Assembly (NCBI RefSeq): GCF_018881815.1
Contig: NZ_JACVPP010000001.1
Location: 741,352-805,351, forward strand
Direction: 5' to 3'
DNA: 64,000 bases
Origin: Polynucleobacter sp. MWH-HuK1
Lineage (GTDB): Bacteria > Pseudomonadota > Gammaproteobacteria > Burkholderiales > Burkholderiaceae
Shown one piece after another: positions 21,989-29,887 of the stretch. Position numbers and translations under genes: made by a program. Under the pieces are notes generated by a model, which saw only the letters and a program-made list of their open reading frames with translations, did no database searches and was not told where the DNA came from. Position 1 is the first letter of the stretch; every line of letters begins with the position of its first letter.

Positions 21989-23062
21989 TTAGACCAAGTT
22001 ATTGCTTTGCAAATCCCAGCGGGGTTTGATATCAAAGGCCCCAGATGTTGTGGAGCCATTATTTTTGGCTAGCATTCTTAGCGCTCCAGCAAAAGCAATC
22101 ATCACACCGTTATCAGTACATAGTTCTAGTGGTGGGTAGTGCACTTCAAAACCATTACGCGCAGCTTTTTCATTTAATGCGCTACGCAGCTGCAAATTGG
22201 CACCGACTCCACCAGCAAGTACTAGATGTTTACAACCAGTTTGCTTGAGCGCTTTTTCAGACTTATTCACCAACACTGCAACAATCGCATCGACAAAAGA
22301 TCTGGCGAGGTCCGCATGAAACTGCGTTACTTCAGATGTATCGGTAATCTTTTTATCCTCAAACTTCTTAACTTGATTGAGAACGGCAGTTTTTAATCCT
22401 GAAAAAGAAAAATCCAAATCACCTGAATGCAACATCGGCTTTGGTAAGTCAAAAATACCGGAGCGTCCTTGTTCGGCTAGTTTAGAAATTGCAGCACCAC
22501 CGGGGTAATCGAGTCCGAGTAATTTCGCGGTCTTATCAAAAGCTTCGCCTGCTGCGTCATCTAAGGTTTCGCCCAGAAGTTCATACTGCCCAATGCCGGA
22601 GACTTTCATGAGCTGGGTATGGCCGCCCGATACCAGAAGGGCAATAAATGGAAATTGAGGGGCTGTTTGACCCAAAAGCGGTGAAAGTAGATGTCCCTCC
22701 AGGTGATGGACCCCAATTGAGGGCAAATTAAGGCCTTGAGCAAGGGATTTGGCAAAAGCACTGCCCACCAGAAGGGCGCCTGCCAGTCCCGGGCCTTGGG
22801 TGAAGGCGACGGCATCAATATCGGTCAATTTGAGCCCAGATTGGGCTAAAGATTGGTCTAAAAGGGGTAAAACACGGCGAATGTGGTCGCGGGAGGCTAA
22901 TTCTGGGACTACGCCCCCATAGTCCCGGTGCATGGCGATCTGGGAGTGCAAACCCTGGCCCAGTATGCCCTCGAAGGCCGGTTTACCCTTTTCCCAAGGG
23001 GCGGTGTTGTATAAAGCCACCCCAGTCTCGTCACAAGAAGTTTCTATTCCTAAAACAATCAT
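21989..23062 (-). CDS. tsaD: tRNA N6-threonylcarbamoyladenosine transferase
   Basis: Transfers the threonylcarbamoyl group to A37 of ANN-decoding tRNAs, acting with TsaB and TsaE. The ASKHA fold begins with [16 protein letters not shown]. Metal ligands are the two histidines of [13 protein letters not shown] (about residues 115-122) and the Asp of [12 protein letters not shown] (about residue 320). [16 protein letters not shown] near residue 47 is the Gcp family signature, and [10 protein letters not shown] lies near residue 290. Length is 357 aa. It is transcribed away from rpsU, a very common arrangement, and the shared intergenic region is 77 bp. One of its expected substrates, tRNA-Ile(CAU), is the tRNA duplicated in the island downstream. 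Confidence 0.97.
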   Translation of the reverse strand: MIVLGIETSCDETGVALYNTAPWEKGKPAFEGILGQGLHSQIAMHRDYGGVVPELASRDHIRRVLPLLDQSLAQSGLKLTDIDAVAFTQGPGLAGALLVGSAFAKSLAQGLNLPSIGVHHLEGHLLSPLLGQTAPQFPFIALLVSGGHTQLMKVSGIGQYELLGETLDDAAGEAFDKTAKLLGLDYPGGAAISKLAEQGRSGIFDLPKPMLHSGDLDFSFSGLKTAVLNQVKKFEDKKITDTSEVTQFHADLARSFVDAIVAVLVNKSEKALKQTGCKHLVLAGGVGANLQLRSALNEKAARNGFEVHYPPLELCTDNGVMIAFAGALRMLAKNNGSTTSGAFDIKPRWDLQSNNLV

Positions 23063-23139
23063 TTTTTCGCTTGGTCGTGCTAGAATCGCAATTCAGTTAA
23101 TTTTTCGATATTTTTCGAGCATATACGAGTTAAACAAGT

Positions 23140-23352
23140 ATGACTACAGTCCGCCTCCGCGAAAACGAACCATTTGAAGTGGCATTGCGCCGTTTCAAGC
23201 GCACCATTGAAAAGAATGGCCTTTTGACAGACTTGCGTGCACGCGAGTTCTACGAGAAGCCAACGGCTGAGCGTAAGCGTAAGAAGGCTGCAGCTGCTAA
23301 GCGCCATTACAAGCGCATTCGCAGCCAAATGTTGCCTAAGAAGCTTTACTAA
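23140..23352 (+). CDS. rpsU: 30S ribosomal protein S21
   Basis: A 70-aa basic ribosomal protein of the small-subunit platform, needed for initiation at mRNAs with a Shine-Dalgarno sequence. [20 protein letters not shown] and the Lys/Arg-rich tail [19 protein letters not shown] are the standard sequence. It heads the rpsU-yqeY-dnaG-rpoD macromolecular-synthesis region. A strong terminator-like hairpin immediately downstream should separate most S21 expression from dnaG and rpoD. Confidence 0.98.
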   Translation: MTTVRLRENEPFEVALRRFKRTIEKNGLLTDLRAREFYEKPTAERKRKKAAAAKRHYKRIRSQMLPKKLY

Positions 23353-23387
23353 TAGAATTTAAAAGCTCTCTTCACCGAGAAGCTTTG

Positions 23388-23420
23388 AAACCCGCTGACG
23401 GTGAAACGCAGCGGGTTTTT
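23388..23420 (+). terminator. rpsU terminator/attenuator
   Basis: Inverted repeat AAACCCGCTG / CAGCGGGTTT (10 bp) with an 11-nt loop, followed by TTTTT-rich sequence. It lies between rpsU and the YqeY gene. In the classic rpsU-dnaG-rpoD operon an internal terminator lowers dnaG expression; the same role is likely here. Confidence 0.9.
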
Positions 23421-23473
23421 GCTTTTTGAATCGCCAAACAAAGCTAGATATATTCAACACTAGGAATCAAGCC

Positions 23474-23920
23474 ATGAGTCTAAAAGATCAAATTACTGAA
23501 GATATGAAAATTGCTATGCGCGCAAAAGAAAGTGAGCGCTTAGGAACTATTCGTCTCTTGTTGGCAGCGATTAAGCAACGTGAAGTTGATGAGCGCATCG
23601 TGGTCGATGATGCTGGCGTCATTGCAACTGTTGAGAAAATGATTAAGCAACGTAAAGACTCCATCTCTCAATTTGAAAAAGCTGGGCGCGATGATTTGGT
23701 TGCGGTCGAAGCTGCCGAGATGGTGATCTTGCAGACGTACTTGCCAGCGCAGCTATCTGATGCTGAAGTGGAAGCTGCTGTAGCGGCTGCCGTTGCTTCT
23801 ACTGGCGCTGCTGGCCCGCAGGATATGGGTAAGGTGATTGGCCTTCTTAAAGGCCAGCTCGCAGGCAAAGCAGATATGGGTAAAGTTTCTGGTTTGGTAA
23901 AAGCAGCACTCGCCAAGTAA
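23474..23920 (+). CDS. yqeY: GatB/YqeY domain protein
   Basis: A 148-aa protein of the YqeY family, related to the tRNA-binding tail of the GatB amidotransferase subunit. Its function is not firmly known. SLKDQITEDMKIAMRAKESERLGTIRLLLAAIKQ begins the all-helical core (residues 2-35), and the Ala/Gly-rich end ALAGKADMGKVSGLVKAALAK type segment closes it. The start at 23474 is chosen for AGGA about 9 bases upstream and for normal family length. The location between rpsU and dnaG is conserved in betaproteobacteria. Confidence 0.92.
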   Translation: MSLKDQITEDMKIAMRAKESERLGTIRLLLAAIKQREVDERIVVDDAGVIATVEKMIKQRKDSISQFEKAGRDDLVAVEAAEMVILQTYLPAQLSDAEVEAAVAAAVASTGAAGPQDMGKVIGLLKGQLAGKADMGKVSGLVKAALAK

Positions 23921-23956
23921 GTATCCAAATAAGCGAAACAGTTTCATACTCGCCTT

Positions 23957-25924
23957 ATGGCACTCATCCCACAATCCTTTATTGCCGATCTATTAAATCG
24001 GGTAGACATCGTTGATGTGGTTGGGCAGCACGTAAAGTTAAAAAAAGCGGGTGCAAACTTTCAGGGTTTGTGCCCCTTTCATTCCGAGAAATCTCCTTCG
24101 TTTTCAGTATCGCCCACCAAACAGTTTTATCACTGCTTTGGTTGTGGTGCGCACGGATCTGCCATTAGCTTTTTAATGGAGTATTCCGGTCTAGGTTACG
24201 TTGATGCAATTGAAGACTTGGCGCGCTCTGCTGGTTTAGATGTGCCGCGTGAAGAGCGCACGGCAAATGATGTTGCGCGTCAGCAGCAGGCTATGGCACT
24301 GAGCGAAGTAATGAGTACTGCGGCAGATTGGTATCGCCAGCAACTCAAGGGTAACACCCGAGCAGTTGAATATCTCAAAGGTCGTGGACTTACTGGTGAG
24401 ATTGCTAAACGCTACGCCTTAGGCTATGCGCCTGATGGCTGGCAGGGTCTAGAGGCAGTTTTTGGAACTTATTCCAATGATGAGGTTGCCAAGACATTGT
24501 TAGAGGGTGGTTTACTGATTCAGGGTGAGCAATCCGAAGGTGCAAATGTAAAGCGTTATGACCGTTTCCGTGATCGCATCATGTTCCCAATTCGCAATCC
24601 AAAAGGCCAAACGATTGGCTTTGGTGGGCGCATTTTGGATCAGGGCGAGCCCAAGTATTTAAATTCTCCAGAGACGCCATTGTTCTCAAAAGGTAATACG
24701 CTCTATGGTTTGTTTGAAGCGAGACAGGCGATTCGCTCGCAAGAATATGTCTTGGTGTGTGAAGGTTATATGGATGTAGTGGCATTGGCGCAATTGGGAT
24801 TTTCAAATGCAGTTGCCACTTTAGGTACTGCATGTACTGCTAATCACGTGCGCATGCTATTGCGTCAAACGGATAAAGTGGTGTTCTCATTTGATGGCGA
24901 CTCTGCTGGACAACGCGCTGCGCGGCGCGCACTGGAAGCATGCTTGCCTTTAATGTCAGACGATAAAGAAATTCGTTTCTTATTTTTACCGACTGAGCAT
25001 GATCCAGATAGCTATGTACGGGCTTATGGCGCACCGGCATTTGAAAAAGTGATTAAAGAGGCTATGTCCATCTCTAGCTTCTTCTTCAAAGTTGTCAGCG
25101 AAGATCATGAGTTAACTACCCCGGAGGGTAGGGCTCATACCCATCATGCCGCTAAACCTCTTTTGCTTTCAATGCCGCCGATTGCACTGCGCACACAAAT
25201 CTTGCGTGAGTTAGCCATTCGCACGAATACCACCCCGGCTGAGCTTGAAGCATTTTGTGGTTTGACAGTAGCGCCTGCACCTGTGCGTCAAACTACTTAT
25301 CAACCGATGCAAGCCAGAACTGCGGGCACTCAAGGCAATCAAAATAATCAGAATACGTTTTCAGGTAACGGCAATCGTCAAGGCGCACCTTGGCAAGCAT
25401 CCAAAGGATCTGCAAAACGCGTTGCGAGTCAAAATATTGAACCGCCTAAAGCGCCAACCGATTTGGCGGAGCAGATGTTGCGAGTCATCATTCAGTTTCC
25501 ACATTTAGGAAAGGCGCTAGATGAGAATAAGCGAGCGCTTGCATTAAAAGCTGCAGAACAAAGATCTGAAAAAGCGCATGCCTTGATGAAAGATCTTTTG
25601 GCTCAGTGTGACTTGGTTGAGTTGATCCCTGGTGAAGGGAATAAACCAGCTACCGCAGGTGCCGGAGCTTTTGCGATGTTCCAAGATCAACTCTCTCGTA
25701 GTGAGTTGGCGCCCCTGTATGAAGTTCTCAGAAATCGAGTGATGGGTTCTGATTTGGAGCTCGATGGCGCTGCTGCAGATCTAGATGGGGCATTCAAAAA
25801 ACTGGAATTAACCCACCTCAAGCAAGAAATGACAGAAATTGCCCAAAAGATCGCCGGAAGTACTGCCACTGAGCAGGACCGGGCTCGATATCGGGAATTG
25901 GGCGAAAAGCTGAAATTCTCCTAA
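23957..25924 (+). CDS. dnaG: DNA primase
   Basis: Synthesises RNA primers at the replication fork. The N-terminal zinc-binding domain has CPFHSEKSPSF and FYHCFGCGAHG (CHC2-type, residues about 40-66). The RNA polymerase core follows, with the Toprim motifs VLVCEGYMDVVAL (about residue 265) and FSFDGDSAGQRAARRAL (about residue 312). A Gln/Asn/Gly-rich linker (about residues 445-490) joins it to a C-terminal helicase-binding domain rich in helix formers. Length is 655 aa, slightly longer than E. coli DnaG because of the linker. The start at 23957 lacks a strong ribosome-binding site. It lies between yqeY and rpoD. Confidence 0.97.
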   Translation: MALIPQSFIADLLNRVDIVDVVGQHVKLKKAGANFQGLCPFHSEKSPSFSVSPTKQFYHCFGCGAHGSAISFLMEYSGLGYVDAIEDLARSAGLDVPREERTANDVARQQQAMALSEVMSTAADWYRQQLKGNTRAVEYLKGRGLTGEIAKRYALGYAPDGWQGLEAVFGTYSNDEVAKTLLEGGLLIQGEQSEGANVKRYDRFRDRIMFPIRNPKGQTIGFGGRILDQGEPKYLNSPETPLFSKGNTLYGLFEARQAIRSQEYVLVCEGYMDVVALAQLGFSNAVATLGTACTANHVRMLLRQTDKVVFSFDGDSAGQRAARRALEACLPLMSDDKEIRFLFLPTEHDPDSYVRAYGAPAFEKVIKEAMSISSFFFKVVSEDHELTTPEGRAHTHHAAKPLLLSMPPIALRTQILRELAIRTNTTPAELEAFCGLTVAPAPVRQTTYQPMQARTAGTQGNQNNQNTFSGNGNRQGAPWQASKGSAKRVASQNIEPPKAPTDLAEQMLRVIIQFPHLGKALDENKRALALKAAEQRSEKAHALMKDLLAQCDLVELIPGEGNKPATAGAGAFAMFQDQLSRSELAPLYEVLRNRVMGSDLELDGAAADLDGAFKKLELTHLKQEMTEIAQKIAGSTATEQDRARYRELGEKLKFS

Positions 25925-25984
25925 GAATTTCTGAAAGACCCCTAGAAATCCCCTGAAATTACCCCATATTTTTAAGTAAGAAGG

Positions 25985-26012
25985 GGGTCAAAAAGTCTCA
26001 ATCGACTATAAT
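25985..26012 (+). promoter_or_regulatory. Candidate sigma-70 promoter for rpoD
   Basis: A perfect -10 hexamer TATAAT (26007-26012) lies 16 bp after a weak -35 (GGGTCA, 25985-25990), 145 bp before the rpoD start. The leader that follows has no ORF. This would let rpoD be transcribed separately from dnaG. Confidence 0.5.
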
Positions 26013-26156
26013 CCTCTGTTCCCAAGAAAAAACCGATTTAATTCAGCCACTTGCGCTTTATTTTGATGAAATTTGGGGTAAGTGGGTAAGTGAGTAACGC
26101 GGGGCTGTTTTTCATCAGTCGATATCAACAACAGTAATGTGAGTAAGTGCTAATAA

Positions 26157-28616
26157 ATGCCGAATACCAAGACCAAAAAACCAGCTCCAAAAGCGAAAAC
26201 GCCAGCTAAGCCAGTAAAGCCTGCAGCTAAAGCAAAGTCGTCAGCTAAGCCAGCTCCAAAAGCGAAAACGACAGCTAAGCCAGTAAAGCCTGCAGCTAAG
26301 CCAGCTCCAAAAGCGAAATCTTCTGCCAAACCTGTAGCTAAAGCAAAGGTGTCAGCTAAACCTGTTAAGGCTCTTGCAAAAGCACCTGTTAAGCCAGTAA
26401 AAGTTACGGCTAAGCCAGCTGCAAAAGCTCCTGCGAAATCTGCTAAAGCAGAAGTCAAAGTTGAGTCAGTCAAAAAAGGTAAAGCAGTAGCTGCACCTAA
26501 GGTTGAGTCGGTTAAAGAAACTAAAGCAGCTAAAGAAACAAAAGAAGTTAAGGGTAAAAAAGCTAAGGCTGCAGAGCCAGAGGCTCCTGTAGCAGTTGAG
26601 GAAGAAAAGAAGCGCGGTCGCAAGGCGAAGGCTGATGCGCCTGCTGAAGCTGCTGAACCGGTATTAACCGATCGTCAAAAAGCGCGTGAGCGTAAGGCGA
26701 AAGAGAAGGCGCTTTTAAAAGAATTTGCAGCGCAACAGTTGGGAACTGAAGAACAACAAGAGTTACGCCGTGCTCGCTTGAAGACGTTGATTAAGATGGG
26801 TATGTCCAAGGGTTACTTAACCCATGGTGAGATGAATGACGTGATGTCTGACGAGTTGTCCGATGCCGATGCATTGGAAACTTTGATTAGCTTGCTTAAT
26901 GACATTGGCATTACTGTTTACGAGCAAGCACCTGATGCAGAAACATTAATCCTTTCTGACAATACAGCTGCTGCAGCTTCCGAAGAAGAGGCTGAAGAAG
27001 AGGCTGAAGCAGCTTTATCTACTGTTGATTCAGAATTTGGACGCACTACTGACCCAGTACGTATGTATATGCGTGAAATGGGTACGGTTGACTTGTTGAC
27101 TCGCGAAGGCGAGATCGTCATTGCGAAGAAGATCGAAGCTGGCCTCAAAGACATGGTGATGGCTTTGGCTGCTTGCCCTGTAACGATTGCCGAGATTCTG
27201 AGTAACGTTGATAAGATCGCTAGTGGCGAGATGGAAATAGACCAGTTTGTGGATGGTTTGGTTGATCCAAATGCAGAAGATATTAAGCTCGGACCTGAAG
27301 AGCCGGAGATTGACCCAGATGCTGAAGAGGGCGAAGAGGGTGATGAAGATGATGCTGGTGGCAGTGGCGGTGGTGCTGCAACAGCAAACGCTAAGCAATT
27401 AGAAGAGTTAAAGCAAATCTCCTTAGAGAAGTTTGCAATCGTTCGCACACAAGCTGACAAGATGCGCCGTGCGTTTGATAAAGACGGATATAACTGCCCT
27501 GCATACGTAAAAGCACAAGATGCCATTCGTGCTGAATTGCTTGGTTTCCGCTTAACAGCGAAGAGTGTTGAGAAGTTATGTGACACCATGCGTTCACAAG
27601 TAGACCAAGTATGGAAGCTTGAGCGTGGCATTGTGAGCTTGTTGGTAGACAAAGTGGGCGTTAATCGTGGTGAAGTATTAAAAGACTTCCCTAAGATGTC
27701 AATGAACCTCGCTTGGACTGACAAGTTGCTCAAAGAGAACAAGCCATATAGCGCACTCTTGCAACGTAATGTTCCAGCTATTCAAGAGTTGCAACAGAAG
27801 TTGATTGATATTCAGAAGAATGTCGTTATTCCACTTCCAGAATTAAAAGAAGTTAACAAGCAAATGATCGCTGGCGAGAAGCGTGCCCGTGAAGCTAAAC
27901 GTGAGATGACTGTGGCCAACTTACGTTTGGTTATCTCAATCGCTAAGAAATACACCAACCGCGGTTTGCAGTTCTTGGATTTGATCCAAGAAGGCAATAT
28001 CGGCCTGATGAAGGCGGTAGATAAGTTTGAATACCGTCGTGGTTATAAGTTCTCTACCTATGCAACTTGGTGGATTCGTCAGGCGATCACTCGTTCCATC
28101 GCTGACCAGGCACGTACGATCCGTATCCCTGTTCATATGATCGAGACGATCAACAAGATGAACCGTATCAGCCGTCAGATCTTGCAAGAAACTGGTCATG
28201 AGCCTGATGCTGCAACCTTGGCACTGAAGATGGAGATCCCAGAAGACAAGATTCGCAAGATCATGAAGATTGCTAAAGAACCTATCTCCATGGAGACGCC
28301 AATCGGTGACGATGAAGATTCTCATTTAGGCGACTTTATTGAAGACGGAAATACATTGGCGCCAGCAGAAGCAGCTTTGCATGACTCTATGCGCGATGTA
28401 GTGAAAGACGTTCTCGATTCATTGACGCCGCGCGAAGCAAAAGTATTGCGTATGCGCTTTGGTGTTGAGATGAGTACAGATCACACTCTCGAAGAAGTAG
28501 GAAAGCAGTTTGACGTTACTCGTGAGCGTATTCGTCAGATTGAAGCTAAGGCTTTGCGTAAGATGCGCCACCCAAGCCGTAGCGACAAGCTCAAAACCTT
28601 CTTAGAAGAAGACTGA
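26157..28616 (+). CDS. rpoD: RNA polymerase primary sigma factor RpoD with long Lys/Ala-rich N-terminal extension
   Basis: Housekeeping sigma-70. At 819 aa it is about 200 residues longer than E. coli RpoD. Much of the extra length is an N-terminal extension (residues about 1-170) built of repeated Lys/Ala/Pro units such as AKPAPKAK and AKPVKPA. Region 1.1 follows, then region 1.2 with [20 protein letters not shown] (about residue 298). An acidic non-conserved region ([19 protein letters not shown]) comes next. Region 2 has [20 protein letters not shown] and [19 protein letters not shown], and region 4 has [20 protein letters not shown]. All core motifs are intact. The broken tRNA-Ile(CAU) gene begins only 10 bp after the stop. 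Confidence 0.97.
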   Translation: MPNTKTKKPAPKAKTPAKPVKPAAKAKSSAKPAPKAKTTAKPVKPAAKPAPKAKSSAKPVAKAKVSAKPVKALAKAPVKPVKVTAKPAAKAPAKSAKAEVKVESVKKGKAVAAPKVESVKETKAAKETKEVKGKKAKAAEPEAPVAVEEEKKRGRKAKADAPAEAAEPVLTDRQKARERKAKEKALLKEFAAQQLGTEEQQELRRARLKTLIKMGMSKGYLTHGEMNDVMSDELSDADALETLISLLNDIGITVYEQAPDAETLILSDNTAAAASEEEAEEEAEAALSTVDSEFGRTTDPVRMYMREMGTVDLLTREGEIVIAKKIEAGLKDMVMALAACPVTIAEILSNVDKIASGEMEIDQFVDGLVDPNAEDIKLGPEEPEIDPDAEEGEEGDEDDAGGSGGGAATANAKQLEELKQISLEKFAIVRTQADKMRRAFDKDGYNCPAYVKAQDAIRAELLGFRLTAKSVEKLCDTMRSQVDQVWKLERGIVSLLVDKVGVNRGEVLKDFPKMSMNLAWTDKLLKENKPYSALLQRNVPAIQELQQKLIDIQKNVVIPLPELKEVNKQMIAGEKRAREAKREMTVANLRLVISIAKKYTNRGLQFLDLIQEGNIGLMKAVDKFEYRRGYKFSTYATWWIRQAITRSIADQARTIRIPVHMIETINKMNRISRQILQETGHEPDAATLALKMEIPEDKIRKIMKIAKEPISMETPIGDDEDSHLGDFIEDGNTLAPAEAALHDSMRDVVKDVLDSLTPREAKVLRMRFGVEMSTDHTLEEVGKQFDVTRERIRQIEAKALRKMRHPSRSDKLKTFLEED

Positions 28617-28626
28617 TAAGACTAAC

Positions 28627-28665
28627 GGGCCCATAGCTCAGTTGGTTAGAGCAGAGGACTCATAA
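28627..28665 (+). pseudogene. 5' half of tRNA-Ile(CAU), truncated at the anticodon loop
   Basis: Identical to the first 39 nt of the complete tRNA copies: acceptor strand GGGCCCA, D-arm, 5' anticodon strand GAGGA and loop CTCATAA. It then changes to unrelated sequence (GAGAGATAACC). It has no intron up to the break and no 3' half. It is the probable remnant of the original chromosomal tRNA gene downstream of rpoD, and a likely attL. Confidence 0.88.
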
Positions 28666-28824
28666 GAGAGATAACCTCGTTGTATTTTGCTAAGAACCTA
28701 ATAAACATAAGGGTCTTAGCGTGGTAAGGGTGGATAAGTTTGCTTACACACCGCTTACACACCGAGGCAAGTTGTAAAGCAGTAGTTTTAGCCCAGTTTT
28801 ATCGGGTTAAAAAGAGTAGTTTTA
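28656..28824 (+). other. Junction A: att-like core plus right arm
   Basis: The core GACTCATAAGA (inside the truncated tRNA) is followed by about 75 bp with an imperfect hairpin (CTAAGAACC / GGGTCTTAG). Two tandem copies of CTTACACACCG follow (28743-28764), then an A/T-rich stretch that ends directly at the complete tRNA. The same order (core, hairpin, CTTACACACCG twice, GTTTTAG, tRNA) occurs at 55549-55750. The tandem repeats look like arm-type integrase-binding sites. The segment must also hold the promoter for the downstream tRNA, but no clear -35/-10 pair stands out. Confidence 0.65.
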
Positions 28825-29112
28825 GGGCCCATAGCTCAGTTGGTTAGAGCAGAGGACTCATAGCGAAAGTTGTGCCTTATGCGTGGAAACTGCATAAGGG
28901 ATGGTGTCAAATTCGGAGAAAGCTAAAGGTAGAAATATCCAAGCTAACGCCGAGCCAAGCTTCAGTATGAAAGTGCTGTTGAAGGTGTAGAGACTAGACG
29001 GCACCCACCTAAGTCGAGTAATCGATATGGTGAAGGCATAGTCCAGGGAGTTAGGAAACTAACACAAACCGGAATCCTTTGGTCCCAGGTTCAAGTCCTG
29101 GTGGGCCCACCA
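28825..29112 (+). tRNA. tRNA-Ile(CAU), copy 1, interrupted by a group I intron
   Basis: Exons 28825-28861 and 29073-29112 join to a standard 77-nt tRNA. Acceptor GGGCCCA/TGGGCCC, D-arm GCTCAGTTGGTTAGAGC, anticodon stem GAGGA/TCCTT, loop CTCATAA, T-arm CCAGG-TTCAAGT-CCTGG, discriminator A and encoded CCA are all present. With a CAU anticodon and E. coli tRNA-Ile2-like sequence it should be the lysidine-modified isoleucine tRNA that reads AUA, made by TilS. Elongator or initiator tRNA-Met is less likely, because the acceptor and D-arm resemble the Ile2 type. The intron lies between U36 and A37. This copy must replace the disrupted gene upstream. Confidence 0.93.
28862..29072 (+). ncRNA. Group I intron in tRNA-Ile(CAU) copy 1 (Azoarcus type)
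   Basis: A 211-nt intron without an ORF. It has the catalytic core elements of subgroup IC3: GTCAAATTCGGAGAAAGCTAA-like J3/4-P4 sequence, GTGTAGAGACTAGACGGC (P7 strand with the G-binding site) and AAGGCATAGTCCAGGG (other P7 strand), ending in CAAACCGG with a terminal G. The internal guide TTGTGCC pairs with the 5' exon end CAU through a U-G wobble at the splice site. Sequence and position closely match, from memory, the self-splicing intron of Azoarcus pre-tRNA-Ile(CAU). It should splice itself with a guanosine cofactor. Confidence 0.93.
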
Positions 29113-29120
29113 GAAAAGCA

Positions 29121-29155
29121 AACCCTCATCAGAAATGGTGGGGGTTTTGTCTTTT
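29121..29155 (+). terminator. Terminator of tRNA-Ile copy 1
   Basis: Stem AACCCTCATC / GGTGGGGGTT (10 pairs, two G-U) with a short loop and then TTTGTCTTTT. Nearly the same hairpin follows the tRNA remnant at 32883 and tRNA copy 2 at 56040, which shows the three blocks are related. Confidence 0.85.
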
Positions 29156-29158
29156 GAG

Positions 29159-29175
29159 CGTTACTTTAAGTAACG
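29159..29175. repeat. Island palindrome copy 1
   Basis: CGTTACTT-T-AAGTAACG, 8-bp arms around a single base, just after the tRNA terminator and 11 bp beyond the 3' end of the convergent GntR gene. First of eight copies in the island. Confidence 0.85.
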
Positions 29176-29185
29176 GTAAAGTTGC

Positions 29186-29827
29186 TTAGATTTTGTTAGT
29201 CAATATCAAGTCAGCAAATGCCTTACCGCCAGAAGAAATATGGTCTCTCATCGCATCTGCTGCTTTATCTGCCTCCCCTTTCAAAATCCACTCAGCAACT
29301 GCTTTATGTTCAAGCTGCGATTTTTTGAGGCGCCCAGGTTTTTCAAACAAATGCCCGCGATATCCAGAGATCTGTAATCTCGCTGCTTTCGTTTGTTCAA
29401 CAATATAAGGGTTGCCACTGGCTCTATAAATTACCTCGTGGAATTGCACGTTTGCTAACTGGTAATTGTTGATATCTTGTGCGTTGGCAAATTTCTCAGT
29501 TTGCTTAATGGCTTCTTTAATTTCTTTTGAGTACTTGGTATTAATGCGTTGCGCAGCGAGCCTGGCTAGGACGCCCTCTAGCTCGCCCAGCCCTTCCATC
29601 ATGGCAATTAATTCATGGGCGGTAAGTTTTTTGACATAAATTCCTGTTCTAGGAATGATGTCAATTAATCCCTGGGCACTTAAGAGTAGTAGCGCCTCTC
29701 TTACGGGAGTTCTCGAAGTCTTAAATTTTGTAGCTAAGGCACGCTCATCTAAGGCTGTGCCTGGTGCTAATTTTCCTTCACGAAACTCATTTTCGATTCG
29801 CTTACGTATGCTTTGCTGGGTGTTCAT
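29186..29827 (-). CDS. GntR-family (FadR/FCD subgroup) transcriptional regulator
   Basis: A 213-aa repressor-type regulator. The N-terminal winged helix includes GTALDERALATKFKTSRTPVREALLLL (residues about 23-50), with the TSRTPVREAL recognition helix typical of GntR. The C-terminal all-helical FCD ligand domain includes VQFHEVIYRASGNPYI with its metal-binding His. Its effector is probably an organic acid or acyl-CoA. It is divergent from the enoyl-CoA hydratase gene with 58 bp between starts, where a GTTGATAT repeat palindrome sits, so it most likely controls the hydratase-Bug-CaiB operon. Confidence 0.9.
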   Translation of the reverse strand: MNTQQSIRKRIENEFREGKLAPGTALDERALATKFKTSRTPVREALLLLSAQGLIDIIPRTGIYVKKLTAHELIAMMEGLGELEGVLARLAAQRINTKYSKEIKEAIKQTEKFANAQDINNYQLANVQFHEVIYRASGNPYIVEQTKAARLQISGYRGHLFEKPGRLKKSQLEHKAVAEWILKGEADKAADAMRDHISSGGKAFADLILTNKI

Positions 29828-29858
29828 GGATTCTAGGGTTTCTACTGGTTGTGATGTA

Positions 29859-29887
29859 GTTGATATATCAACAATATCCGTTGATAT
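29859..29887. promoter_or_regulatory. Candidate GntR operator
   Basis: Perfect 14-bp palindrome GTTGATATATCAAC (29859-29872) followed by a further half-site GTTGATAT (29880-29887) that overlaps the hydratase start. It lies between the divergent regulator and its putative operon. Confidence 0.55.

Noticed and set aside
26160-26560. CRISPR-like or tandem DNA repeat at the start of rpoD
   Set aside because: The repeats are irregular, keep the reading frame and encode Lys/Ala/Pro units. There are no uniform spacers.
26150-27742. Long minus-strand reading frames opposite rpoD
   Set aside because: They arise from the biased codon composition of rpoD's repeats and acidic region. No start signals or family resemblance; rpoD is certain.
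28627-28665. 5' tRNA half as a functional split tRNA
   Set aside because: No separate 3' half in a position to pair or trans-splice was found, and complete copies exist downstream, so a remnant is the simpler reading.
29655-29885. Longer N-terminus for the enoyl-CoA hydratase
   Set aside because: The open frame extends upstream but runs across the regulator gene and the operator. The crotonase fold begins just after the ATG at 29886.
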